Below, piece by piece: positions 46,763-58,099 of a stretch of 64,000 nucleotides of DNA. Both the position numbers and the translations under genes were made by a program. The notes below the pieces were generated by a model. The model was not told where the DNA came from. It saw nothing but the letters and a program-made list of their open reading frames with translations, and ran no database searches. How positions within the stretch are numbered: position 1 is the first letter of the stretch; the number at the start of each line of letters is the position of its first letter. The stretch is from Jacaranda mimosifolia. Lineage: Eukaryota; Streptophyta; Magnoliopsida; Lamiales; Bignoniaceae. The DNA is taken from the NCBI GenBank assembly GCA_018894105.1, contig CM032133.1, positions 17,312,501 to 17,376,500 of the forward strand, written 5' to 3'.

Positions 46763-49700
46763 TTATTTGAGATGAAATTCCCCACTGGCATGAGCTTCCT
46801 TGACATGCCTTTCATATTCATCTTCTTCTTCTTCTTCTTCTTCTTCTTCCTCAACATCTTCATCTTCCTTCGCTTCGTTGTCCTCTTCTCCTCCCCACCC
46901 AAACCCGGGTACCGGCCTAGATGATGGTGGTGGATTTCTTGCTTCACTTACAATTTTCATAATCTCGTCAATGCTCTGAAGGGAAAAGCTGGGATTATCT
47001 CTCTTGTAGTAGGTTGCTTGATTAGATTCCGTAAGTTCATTGGGCAAGTTCTTCAAGACCCATGGATGGGTCTTAATCTCTTTTATATTGATCCTCTGCA
47101 TATAAACTTCCATCATGTTAAATTCAAGTAAGTGTGATCATCTTCAAGTAATTGTCTATCGTATGTATACTGTATGCATACCCTGGAAGGATTCGCGACA
47201 AAAATACACGCGAGTAGGTGTCTGCAATCTTGAGAGATATGGACATAGTCTGGGATTTTGTATTGAACAGCCATTATTCTCTGAAGAATCAGGATAATTA
47301 TTATTTCAAGGTTTTTTTATGGAGGCATTTTGAATTGCTGTGGAGTGTGGAACCACAAAAGTGTAGGTGAGAATGAATGTATATATGTTGACTGTTGTCT
47401 ACTTACTGAAATTGTTTTCCTGAAGTTCTTGGGATCATCTGGATCTTCAAATGGGTAAGCTCCCACTAACATCACATAAAGAGTAACTCCACACGACCAT
47501 ACATCTGCCAACTATTTCCCAAAAAAAAAAAATTATATTTCCAACTAATTAATACAATTATAGCTATGTAAATTTGTAAGTATCTAATAAGATTTTATTT
47601 TCTATTTTATATTATAGATTAAAAAAATGATTATGGGTCAAATGCATCTAAGTGGAGTACATACTAAAATATTAATTGTTGAAATAGAAAATTTCACGAT
47701 TGTCGCTATAATAATAATAATAAAAACACTTAGTGATAAAATAATAAGTAACAATAAAAATGGATACTAATTACATATATTAAGTGATAAAAAAAATTTA
47801 TATTATCATTTGATTTTTACAAATTTATTGGTGGTAAGAATAGCACTCAAGTTGTCATCATTCATAATTAGTGAGACACACATAATAAAAATTTAGTGAT
47901 AATGAAAATTGTCATAAATTATAGTGATAAATTTTATTGTCACTATAGGTGTGTCGTTAATTATTAAATATGAAACTTAAAATATTAGTTTTTATCACTA
48001 TGAAATCTATGAGAAAATAAAATTTTTTGTCACTTAAATATATTTGGTAGTATGTTTAAATAACGCTTATATTATGTCAAGTTTTTGTTTACCTTGCCAT
48101 CATATTCTCGACGCGAGAGAACTTCTGGTGCTATATAAGCGGGTGTTCCGACTGTCGACTTGGGTCTTGAGTGGAGCACTGATGACTGAAATTTATATTT
48201 GTATTCACAGTTAGAATGGATATATATATATATAGTAGTAAGCAAGCTAGAGATAAATAAATAAGGGGTTAAAATCTTTTTACCCTCTTGTGTTATACGA
48301 AATAGACGGTTTACCCTCCTGTGAAAAAAAAGGGGTGAAATTCTCCCTTATGTTTTTTAAATTTGGATCACTGGCCCCTTCTGTCTATTTGAGTTGAATT
48401 TTCAATTGAAAGGATGAAAATACCCTCATATATATAATTACTTTATATTCTTATGTTTTTCTTTTTCTTTTATGTATTTTATAAATACATAAAACCTTGT
48501 TCTCTTATGTTTTGGGGAAAAATTTTCCAATTCCCAAAAAGTTTTCAAAACACATGCACATTCTCCAATTTTTCTCCAAAAATACTACAATTTTTTACCC
48601 AAAAAACCATTCACAATTCATCCAAAAAAACCCTACATCCTAAAAAATACATCTACCCCCTCATTTTCTCACTCTATCTTTCACATCACTTATCATTTAT
48701 CACTTTCTCACTTCACTCATATATATATACACACACATATATTTACATATATGAAAATATTAAAATTTTACTATTTAAAAAATTCTAAAACTAATATTTA
48801 AAAATTTAAATAAACTAATTATCGAGAAAATTAATTAAATTTAATAAATAATTTATTTACTAAATAAGATATTGAATTATTTAAATTACTTATTAATTAA
48901 ATAATGTATTAGTTATATATAATATTTAACGTATTAATAACATATTATATTTATTCATTTAATAAATAATTTAAGATGTTTTAATTTGATATAGTAAATA
49001 AATTAATATTCTTTAAAAAAAATTAATCTTCATTAAATATTAATATTCACATTTATTTCAAATTATTATAAAAAAAAGTAATTATAGTGTGATATTTATT
49101 TAATAATCTGTTAAGTTTAATAAATTAATATTAATACAATTAAAATAATTATTGAGAAAATTATAGAATTAAGTAATTTTTTTTTATCGTTACTAAGTAA
49201 TTTATTTATGAAATAATGTATTAATTAAATAATGAGTTAAAGTAAATAAACAACTTATTAAATTAATTAAATTAATTTATTTAACTATTTAAATAACTTA
49301 TTGTGCATATATTAATTATGTTTCATATTTCACGTATGATTAAATACTATGCTCATTTGTTTAATAAATAATTGAAGATGATTTAGTTTCATATAATATA
49401 AAATTATTTATTTTTTTAATTTGATGAATCATTATTAAGTCTTATATATATTATTTTATTTAAATAAATAACTAAATTAATTATATTGTGATATATATAA
49501 ATTGTAAATAATAAATAATTAAATAATTATATTTTAAGAATAAACAATAATTAGTTTATAATTAATGTACAATAATATTTTTTTTAAATAAGCCGATATC
49601 AACAATTATTATATAATTATGATATTAGCTTATATTTATAATTAAGATATAATTATAACTTCATAAATAATTAATATTTATACTGATAAAAAATAATTAA

Positions 49701-52700
49701 TATTTATTAATAAGTTCATAAAAATATAAATTTTAAAACAAAGCACCAATTGAATTAATTATACATCATTTTATTAAAATAATATATAAATTATTATATT
49801 TATATACACACATCATCCAACTATAAATATACATACATACATATATAATATATTACTTAAAAAAATTACTTTCACCATACAAACCCAACAAAAAAGCAAC
49901 TGATTTGACATCAATAGTAAAGTTTGTCTTTTCCCAAAACATAAAGAAACAAACAACTCATTCTCAAATCATTTTTTATATTTATCCAAAACAAAAAGAA
50001 ACGTTTGGCACTTTTTTTTTTTTTCCCAAAAACTCATTCCCCCAAAAAATTTTCTAGAAAATAGCCAAAGCATAGGAGAACTAGCCCTAAGATACTTATA
50101 TAAATGAAATACTATCTAATATTTATAAAATTATATATCCATACACATATATATGTATAAAATTATATAAATACGTATATGCATAATATATATGTATATA
50201 AAATTATTTATAACATATCTATATACATATAATATATATATTTTCTTTTTCTTTTGTTTAATCTAAAATTAAATAATTTTATATTTATGAAATATATAAC
50301 ATATTTATATAAATTAAATACTATTTAATATTTATAATATTATATATACATATATATAATTATCAAAACTAAATAATTTCATATTTATAAAATTATAACA
50401 TATTTATATAAATCAAATACTATAAAATATTTATAAAAAATTATATACATTCATATATATAAAATCACATATCTATATATATAAAATTATATATATACAC
50501 ATATGCATATAAAATTATTCATAACATATTTATATACATTAAATAGTATTTATTATTTAAAAAATTATATATACATACATATATATAAAATTATTTATGA
50601 CATATCTATATACATATATATAAAGTATTTTTTTTTCCTTTTGTTTAATCTAAAATTAAATAATTTTATATTTATGAAACATATAACATATTAATATAAA
50701 TTAAATATTATTTAATATTTATAAAATTATTTATACAAATATATATATATATATAAAATTATCAAAACTAAATAATTTCATATTTATAAAATATGTAACA
50801 TATTTATATAAATCAAATACTATATAATTATATAAAAAATTATATACAGACATATATATAATCACATATATATAAATATATGCATATAAAATTATTCATA
50901 ACATATATATATTGGGCAAAAATCTTTTTACTCCCCTTTATTTGTATTATACGAAATGGGCGGTTTATCACCCTGTGATATATTAAGGGCATAATAGTTA
51001 TTTTATCTATAAAAAATCATAACCACTCACATTTTTGGACACGTGCACTCCACTTATGGTCTCAGGGGGGGTTTTCACTTGTTTTTTAAAAACACAAGAT
51101 GGTATTTCAACCATTTTTTTCTTTCATAGGGGGGTAAACCACCAAAATCGTCTTTTCGAAAGGGCTAAAAATACATTTTCCCAATAAATAAGTAAACCTT
51201 TTACTAGAAAATATGATGATTAACCTTGGAGTAGCCAAAGTCACAGATCTTCAGGCGTGGTGCTGGGCTTCCATCTAACAGTGTGTTTTCCAATTTCAGA
51301 TCTCTATGGCATATTTGCTGCAAATTGCAATGTGTCCAATCATTTAAAATAATAATAAGCCAAAGAAAGAGGGTCCTTTTGTAATTTAGCAAAGTGAGAG
51401 AAGAGTATCACTGTATCAGAATGTTGTTATGTACCATGGAGTGGCAGTAGCAGACTCCACAAATCAACTGCTGAAAGAAGTACCGAGCCTGTACTTATTA
51501 TGTAGAGAAAGACGTATGCATGGTTAGAGGAAAAATGGAAATCTAAATAAGAAGAATTTAAATAAATTTACCGTTTATTTAGAAATGGAATAGGAAATTA
51601 TAAGGGTGGGCGCAAGTTTGGCAGAGGTAGAAGAATGAACCCAACAAGAATTTTGATATTAGTTTGTTAGCCATATTAAGTGCTAGTTTTTTTTCAGCAC
51701 ATAGATCTTGCGTAGGTAAGAAATTGGCTATAGTCTTTCTTTTTATTACAATCGAATTCGGTCTAAAGTGAAAGTGTAGATAAGAAATTGGCTAGTCTTT
51801 CTTGTTATTGCAACCCAAGTCGGTCTAAAGTGAAAGTGTAGGACAGAACCCTTGTGCTAGCAAGGAAGAAGAAGACGACGATCCGAGATTCTCAATCAAT
51901 AGAAAATAATTTCCTACTAGTTCTTTCTTTTATGCATTTAGATTTGAAAGAAAAAGACTGTGCTTATTATAAAATATCTTATTTTAGGAATAAGTTCAGT
52001 GGCATCTAAGCTCTCAAAGAATAATAGGGAAAATCACACTCTTACTCAAACGAGAGTGGTCGTGACTAAGTCCAAAGAAAACAAAGTGCAAAGTAAACTG
52101 ATTGAATTTAACCTATGATCATATCAAGTCGAGTGGCCCAGCGGCATAAGTCTGATGTGCATGCGTATAAATTAAGAAAAAAAAAAAAAAAAAACCATGA
52201 TCATATCAATGAGCAACCATAGTAGTTGACTTAAATATTAAAACAAACTAATTGGTTAGAATTCAGTTATTCACCAAAATATTTAAGGTTAGTGTTTGAA
52301 TTGGTGAATTTGGATCTAATATTTTTCAAATTTATAATAATAAATTCATCAAACTTATATATATTTTTATGTTACAATAGATTTTGAATTCTTTAACTTT
52401 CATTTTGAGGTATATCTGAATCATTGTGGATTCGAAATTTGCTTATTTGCTTGTTTGAAATGCTTTTTTCAAATCAAAATCTTTTCGTTCAAACATAACT
52501 TGAATAAATTTAGTCGATATATATTTTGGGTTTTACAGAAAATAAAAAGAAATCAAAGAGAAAGGTGTGTTGTATGTATATCATGTGAAAATAAAACATA
52601 TAAATTATAGATTTCGTTACTTAGTTCTGTGTTGGAATATTAAAACAAAGTGAATAACAGGGCCCGTTTGGATATATTTTCAATTTTTGTTTCTAATATT

Positions 52701-53561
52701 TTTAAAAGTTGAAATATTACCTATAATTTTTTAAATGAAAATAAGTTTGTATTTGGATAATTTTATTTGAAAATAATAATTACGGTAGTTATTACGTGAT
52801 TTATATATTTTTTAAAAATATATTTTATTAATTCTTAAAATGACAGTAAGTACTTTATGTTAAATCGAATTTGAATTTGATTGATATAACAATATAATGA
52901 TAGAGTAAATTTGAAAAAATTAAAAATAAAAATAAAATTGGATAATTTTTTATTTTCAAATGCTAGTGAAAATGAAAAGGGACATTAAAAATGAAGAGAA
53001 AGCGTTAAAAAAGTCTGACCTCATTTTCACTAAATCTACCGGCGGTACAGATGCGGTCAAAAAGTTCTCCTCCCGCAGCATACTCCATTAAAATACCCAA
53101 ATGTGTTGGTGTCAAAACCACCTAATACCATATCAAACATAAAATCAAAAGCAGAAAAAATTTAAAAAAACTATCTATTGAATAAAAGAAAATTTTAAAC
53201 AAAAACGAGAAATAATGAAAATGGCCTCAATCCAAGGTGAAATATATATATATATATATATATAAAATAAATATTTGCACCTCTTTGAAGCGAATTATAT
53301 TCGGATGTCGAAGTGATCTGTGATTTATAATTTCTCTTGCTACATTTTCATCAATCTGCATATATGTATTCAATAAAATCCAATCATAAATCAAAAATAA
53401 AAATAAAAACATAAAAATGTTATCATCCCTGCAATCGGTACCTTATGTCCACGTTCAATGTATTTGACGGCGACAAGCTCCTTCGTTTCTTTGTGCCTCA
53501 ATAGCCTGGCGACTCCAAAATTCCCAGCTCCCAAATGTTTCACTAACTCGTATTTCTCCAT
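46763..53561 (-). CDS. SnRK2.4: SnRK2 protein kinase, SnRK2.4/2.10 (subclass I) type
   Basis: Ser/Thr kinase of osmotic and salt stress signalling, cytosolic and nuclear; subclass I is activated independently of ABA. Nine exons, all GT-AG and all ending in phase 0: 53,561-53,442; 53,355-53,281; 53,121-53,020; 51,488-51,435; 51,317-51,225; 48,185-48,093; 47,511-47,407; 47,280-47,182; 47,095-46,763 (TAA). Total 357 residues. Domains: Gly loop LGAGNFG (10-16), Lys33, Glu48, catalytic loop HRDLKLEN (121-128, Asp123), DFG (143-145), activation loop [17 protein letters not shown] (149-165) with the two regulatory Ser at 154 and 158, APE (167-169). The SnRK2 box is near 275-305, then [10 protein letters not shown] and a Glu-rich acidic tail (317-341), ending [13 protein letters not shown]. 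The Glu-rich rather than Asp-rich tail points to subclass I. Residues 238-239 are AC where the family has SR (LLSRIFV). The start is the only ATG giving [11 protein letters not shown]. Confidence 0.97.
46822..46851 (-). repeat. GAA/GAG codon run encoding the acidic tail
   Basis: A trinucleotide run (CTT/CTC on the + strand) encodes the Glu stretch of the SnRK2 tail. It is expected to vary in length between alleles. Confidence 0.7.
47512..48092. other. SnRK2 intron 6
   Basis: AT-rich intron. TAGTGATAAA / TTTATCACTA phrases occur in both orientations (47,730-47,770 and 47,925-48,000), suggesting a decayed small inverted-repeat element. Not assigned. Confidence 0.4.
48265..51182. mobile_element. 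Mutator-type insertion (2.9 kb, no genes) in SnRK2 intron 5
   Basis: Starts GGGGTTAAAATCTTTTTACC at 48,265 and ends ...GGGCTAAAAATACATTTTCCC at 51,182. AATAAATAA occurs directly outside on both sides (48,256-48,264 and 51,183-51,191), a 9-bp duplication, although its low complexity weakens it. The ends are inverted-repeat-like: GACGGTTTACCCTCCTGTGA on the left matches GGTGGTTTACCCCCCTATGA on the complement of the right. The interior is extreme AT with no coding sequence. Because it lies in an intron, it need not affect the protein. Confidence 0.6.
50914..51182. repeat. Short palindromic MULE-MITE unit within the intron 5 insertion
   Basis: GGGCAAAAATCTTTTTACTC at 50,914 repeats the left end of the larger insertion in the same direction (including ATTATACGAAATxGxCGGTTT) and pairs in inverted orientation with the right end at 51,182. 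So 270 bp here look like a complete miniature element or a second left end. The bases before 50,914 do not match those after 51,182. Confidence 0.5.
52128..52196 (+). mobile_element. Truncated tRNA-derived SINE in SnRK2 intron 3
   Basis: ATGATCATATCAA (13 bp) occurs directly before (52,115-52,127) and after (52,197-52,209) a 69-bp insert. The insert starts GTCGAGTGGCCCAGCGGCAT, containing a full pol III box A (TGGCCCAGCGG; consensus TRGCNNAGYNG), and ends in an A run of about 18. Perfect long target duplications plus an A tail are the hallmarks of LINE-machinery insertion. The box B region is missing, so the SINE is internally deleted. Confidence 0.75.
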
Positions 53562-53587
53562 TGTCTTGCAAGATTAATACAAGATTA

Positions 53588-53606
53588 ATACACGATCCTC
53601 TATCTA

Positions 53607-53643
<37 letters not shown>
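53588..53643. repeat. CT and TA microsatellites just upstream of the SnRK2 start codon
   Basis: A (CT)n then (TA)n run lies 30-80 bp before the SnRK2 ATG, so probably in the 5' untranslated region. Pyrimidine/purine runs here are common in plant leaders. Confidence 0.6.
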
Positions 53644-53644
<1 letters not shown>

Positions 53645-53893
53645 AACGTATGTATATTATGTATATATATAATAGTTCTAGCTAGATTATATATGGTCTC
53701 TGCATTGCATGCAAACAAATCAATAAAGTTATTGGTTTATCTATTAGAGTAATGAGACTATGACTACACTTAATTAGATCACACACATACACACAGTACG
53801 AAGTATTAACACACATGTATATATGTATATATAGTCTGTTACGTTGAGATTCAATGGATGCTCATTATTATATCATATGATAAATAACTCAAA

Positions 53894-53921
53894 CCCCACC
53901 CCCACCTCAGTACCCCACCCC
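53894..53921 (-). promoter_or_regulatory. Possible G-quadruplex in the SnRK2 upstream region
   Basis: On the SnRK2 coding strand four G runs (GGGG, GGGG, GGGGG, GGGG) occur within 28 bases (+ strand ACCCCACCCCCACCT...CCCCACCCC). It lies about 335 bp upstream of the ATG. Function is not shown. Confidence 0.3.
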
Positions 53922-56789
53922 AAACACATACACACACAGCGTGTTAATTTGCTTTGAATTATAGTTGTATTTATAATTATTATTCTACTACATATGTTAT
54001 CAAATATAAAACATTTGTTATGTTGGGCAATTGGCCATCACTTTGAATCCTCTATTTTATTTTTTGTTTCATCTCTTTGTGTGTGTGTGTGTATATATAT
54101 ATATCAAGTGTATTTGATTTTTCAATCAATTTTATCCCAACTTATTGTATATATGCAAACTGTATTAAATTTTCGACTAATTATTTGTATAAGAGAATAT
54201 TTAATTGGAATTGAGTATCTACACTAATTGGCCTACCATCAGTACATATGGATGCAATGATAAGCTACGTTTTTTAAACAAAACATTCCATCAATGCATG
54301 TCAGTGGGATAAAACTTTGATGTGTATGAACTATTAGTATTTGACAATGAATTTGATCATCATTGTTAAATGCATCTCAACAAATTTAAAAAAAAAAAAC
54401 AAAAAAAGAAGAAGAGCAGCTTATAAATTATTTCAAAAGCTAAATTTGTTAGAATATAAGACAAAAACAATTGTTATTTTCAAATTATTATTATTATTGT
54501 TGTTGTTATCATCACCATTATTATTATATTGATATTATTAGTTCTCAATCATTGTTTTTAAAATCAAAATAAAAAATATAAAAATTTTACTTTTTGAATT
54601 GTGTCAAGGTTCATCTAAATGAAGTGGAGCGTTGAAATTGAAATTTGAAAAGGAGGGAGTGGGAATACATGGCTGGCATTTAGTTGCAATTTAAGTAGTA
54701 TGAGTGTGAAAGGGGAGGTTGCACATGGCTTGCACATGGCAATCAAGGGATTGGTATGGGAGTCCATATGATGGTTGAAACTTGAATTAATATGGGAAGC
54801 AGCCACACGAAACAAACAAAATGAATCATATCGAGATGCATGTGCTAACTATTACTTTATTCCAATTTATGATAATATAATTGGGTAGTCAGTCTCAGTC
54901 TCAGTCCAATTGGGTTTTTGTGCATATATTAATTAAGGTGGTTTGGATCTCCAACAACGGCGGCCTCCCAGGGGATCCAGACAAGTGACAACCACCCTTT
55001 AAGGTTCAGCAAAGTCACCACTCACCAGACCAACCACCTCTATTATAATTTTTATATAAATATAAACTGTAAACATCGTTGGATTTAGATGTACCACTTA
55101 ATTTCAATACTTTTGTTCATATGATTTCATCTGACGATCATTATTATGAAGTGGTTTATAAATATGTCTCTCATAATTAATGGTCATCATTCCTAATTAA
55201 ATATAGAACAAATTATTATTATTATTATTAAAATTCAACACTAAAACTAAAAGTACTCTCCACTAATTAATGTTGAGTTGGTCCAAACAAAAATATATCA
55301 ATTGTTCAGTTCAATTAATCCATATCTCCAATTCGCAGAAAGAAATAAGTTTGCCTTTTATTGGATTTGAAACTATATATATATATATATATATATATCC
55401 AAATCCTTAAGATATTTCATATCAATTAATCACAAATTAAATTAACTGAAGCTGGGATGATCAGTGCATTATGAACACTATTATATGGTTGGACTCGACC
55501 AAATTTGTTTGATTTAATTAGATTTGTTAGAGTTGATTCCACCAGTTCAAACAATTTTCTATATAATTATACTGCATTGTTTCCAACAAACACTATTTTC
55601 ACAACAATTATCAAGATTTTCTTTTTCTTTTACATCACACAAAGATTTTGTGAGACTAAGAGCAAATTTGTCTAAGCAAATGAACAAGTATTAATTGATT
55701 TAGCATCAACAAAAGTCGTCTCCGCAATTATGATTCGCGCAAGTGCACATTAGAGATGGTAGGATATATATATATATATATATACTTTTTTTTTTTTTTT
55801 TTTTTTTTTGGGTTGAAATGAAAACCCTTCTATCAGTAAGAAATCGAGTTTCTTTTTTCCCCTTATTGGAAAAAATGTCCTGAAAAAACAATGCAGAAAG
55901 CACTTCCAAATTCCAATTAGGAAATGAATACTACTTACTTGTAAGTTGTGTCCCTCAATATTCAGTTTCTAAATGAAGTCCAATAGTCCATCTTACAAAG
56001 AAATATATCCACAGTCATATACTATTTCCTTGCTTGGATTACCCTTCCAACGCTCAAATCCAAGTGATCCAATATGGGCCACACAACCCAGTTTTAATAC
56101 AGACCCCACCAAGCCTATCATAGCTCAATTTTCATAGTTCAGCCCATCTCAAACCGGCAAAATAGCTTGACTCACTCCACGAAACCATCTTTAAAGTCTA
56201 TTACGTATGCTAATTAATGAGCTCGGTCTAGTATCATAGGTATATGAGTTCTAAAGATGGTTGAAATGGTCTCACTTGGAATTTGGGCCAAAAGTCTAAA
56301 CACAAATAGAAATAGAAAATACCTTTTCCAGGCTAAATACTAAACTTAAATCACAGAGTCATTAAAGGTCTTGGAAATGATCCCAACAATATCCTTCCAA
56401 CAACTGAGTTACTGTTTACAGAAGCATTTTAGGGTTACAAAACGTGGAAGATTCAGGTTGTTGAATGATATATTGATCTGCAATGGTGGGTTTAACCCAC
56501 CAGAGGTATGGGTCAGGCTCACAATTTCACACCTTAGCCGGAAATAGTAATTATGTTTAGCGTTAATTCGCTCCTAAGCCACTTGTTTTCATATTCTTCT
56601 TAGCCTGGGCTTTCACAGAATCACAATTAAGTCCAAATAGTAAGAGATTTACCCACATCAAATTCAATCCATGAACTCAAGAATCTATTTTGATGTCATT
56701 AAAAAAATGTTAAAATAATGAATCATTGGAGAGTTCTTCACGCATATAGATAGCTTGAGATCACGTGGGGCACTACATAAATAAAGTTG

Positions 56790-57228
56790 GCGCGGAGCAT
56801 TCTGCAATCTTGCGCCAGGGCGCAAGTTTTGTGCGCCCTGGCGCGGCGTGAACTGCCTCGCGAAGAGTTCCACGCACCGGGGCACCAATCTTGTGCACTC
56901 CTGGCGCGGCACGCAGGCCCAAGCCCCTTTTTGTGATATGTTTAGGTATTTAAATCATGTTTTCTTCAGATTGATTAGTAACGTATCCTAAAAATACAGT
57001 TCTACACTATTTTAGAAAATTCTTTCAAAACGGATGTTAGAACGAGGGTGTTGGGTGTTCTCGTGAGATTTATGAGACTTAAATTTATACTTGGCACTTG
57101 ATTTGGAATCAATAAATTCATATCTTTGTCTGGTGGATTAGGCATATCGCCGAATCAACTAAATCTTGTTGTCTTTTTTCATTGAATTATTTCTCAAATT
57201 TACTATTGGGTCTTTCTGGGTTATAACA
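56790..57228 (+). repeat. 5' LTR of the copia element (5' part missing)
   Basis: Similar to the 3' LTR from GCAAGTTTTxTxCxCCCTGGC onward, including TGAACTGCCTC, GAAGAGTTCCAC, ATTTAAATCATGTTTTCTTC AGATTGATTA, ACGAGGGTGTTGGGTGTTCT and AATCTTGTTGTC. The left limit is approximate. Confidence 0.7.
56812..56844. repeat. Perfect GC-rich hairpin in the copia LTR
   Basis: GCGCCAGGGCGCA (56,812-56,824) and its exact reverse complement TGCGCCCTGGCGC (56,832-56,844) are separated by 7 bp. The 3' LTR has a decayed version (CACCAGGGTG...CACCCTGG near 59,944-59,972). The CTGGCGC word recurs in both LTRs. Confidence 0.85.
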
Positions 57229-57231
57229 AAC

Positions 57232-57245
57232 TGGTATCAAGAGCC
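57232..57245 (+). promoter_or_regulatory. Primer-binding site (initiator tRNA-Met type) of the copia element
   Basis: TGGTATCAAGAGCC, three bases after the LTR end. The copia site TGGTATCAGAGCC is present with one extra A. Confidence 0.75.
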
Positions 57246-57265
57246 AAATTGACCAAATATCCATC

Positions 57266-57980
57266 ATGAAATACGAGGTAGAGAAATTTGATGGGAAGAA
57301 TGATTTTGGGTTATGGAAGATAAAGATGTATGCCTTACTTTGTCAACAAGGTTTGCAGAGAGCGCTAAAGGGCATAGATTTCTTGCTAGAGACGCTTTCA
57401 AATGAGAAAAAGGATGAATTTATGGCAAAGGCTTACGGTACTTTGGTGTTATCACTGGCAGATAACTTACTGAGAGAGTTCGCCACAGAAAGTACATTAG
57501 CAGGATTGTAATCAAAGTTGGAGAGTCTGTATATGATGAAGTCCCTCACAAATTGGTTGTATTTGAAATAATTGTTGTGCACCCTTAGGATGAAGGAAGG
57601 TACATCTATTACTCAACATATTGATTATTTCAATAAGGTGATTTTGGATCTCGCTAGTATAGATGTACAAATTAAGGATGAAGATCAAGCATTAATTCTA
57701 TTGTGTTCTCTACCTAAATCCTTTGAGCACTTGATTACTACTTTATTGTATGGGAGAGTGCGATATCAATGGTGGATGTGAAGGCCATATTGAATTCAAA
57801 TGAATTGAGAAAGCATGTCCTGGGCAGTGATGATAGTGAAAGTCAGGAAGGATTGGTTGCGAAGGGGAGACCGAAAGAAAGGGGAAGGAGTAGAGGTTGA
57901 TCTAAGTTCGAGACAAGCCTAAATCAAATGATAAATGCTTTAGGTGCGAAGGAAAAGAACATTGGAAATGAAATTGTCTA
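57266..57980 (+). pseudogene. copia gag, broken
   Basis: The ATG at 57,266 opens MKYEVEKFDGKNDFGLWKIK MYALLCQQGLQ, the typical copia gag start, and is open for 81 codons. After a stop the text resumes LCTLRMKEGTSITQHIDYFN KVILDLASIDVQ and LILLCSLPKSFEHLITTLLY. The nucleic-acid-binding knuckle is at 57,936-57,977 (CFRCEGKEHWK-stop-NC); C-x2-C-x4-H-x4-C is kept but a TGA sits before Asn-Cys. Confidence 0.85.
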
Positions 57981-58099
57981 GAACCTAGAAAGACAAAGGA
58001 TTCAGATGAATCTTCTTATCAGAAACGAGATGATATTGTTGGAATTGTTGAGGATGAGTCTAATGAAGCATTTATTCTCAATGTTACTAAGAGTTTTCT

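Larger units (their letters stand above)
53562..56785. other. SnRK2 upstream region and intergenic spacer
   Basis: Microsatellite-rich and AT-rich, including (AT)n at about 55,375-55,400 and 55,767-55,784 and T runs at 55,787-55,810. A 66-codon frame on the - strand at 54,615-54,815 is not supported by anything else. No gene recognised. Confidence 0.5.

Noticed and set aside
48453..48788. A 111-codon frame in SnRK2 intron 5
   Set aside because: Lies inside a gene-less insertion, is low in complexity and ends in a microsatellite.
56685..56912. A - strand frame of 75 codons rich in Arg and Pro
   Set aside because: Created by the GC-rich hairpin of the copia LTR.
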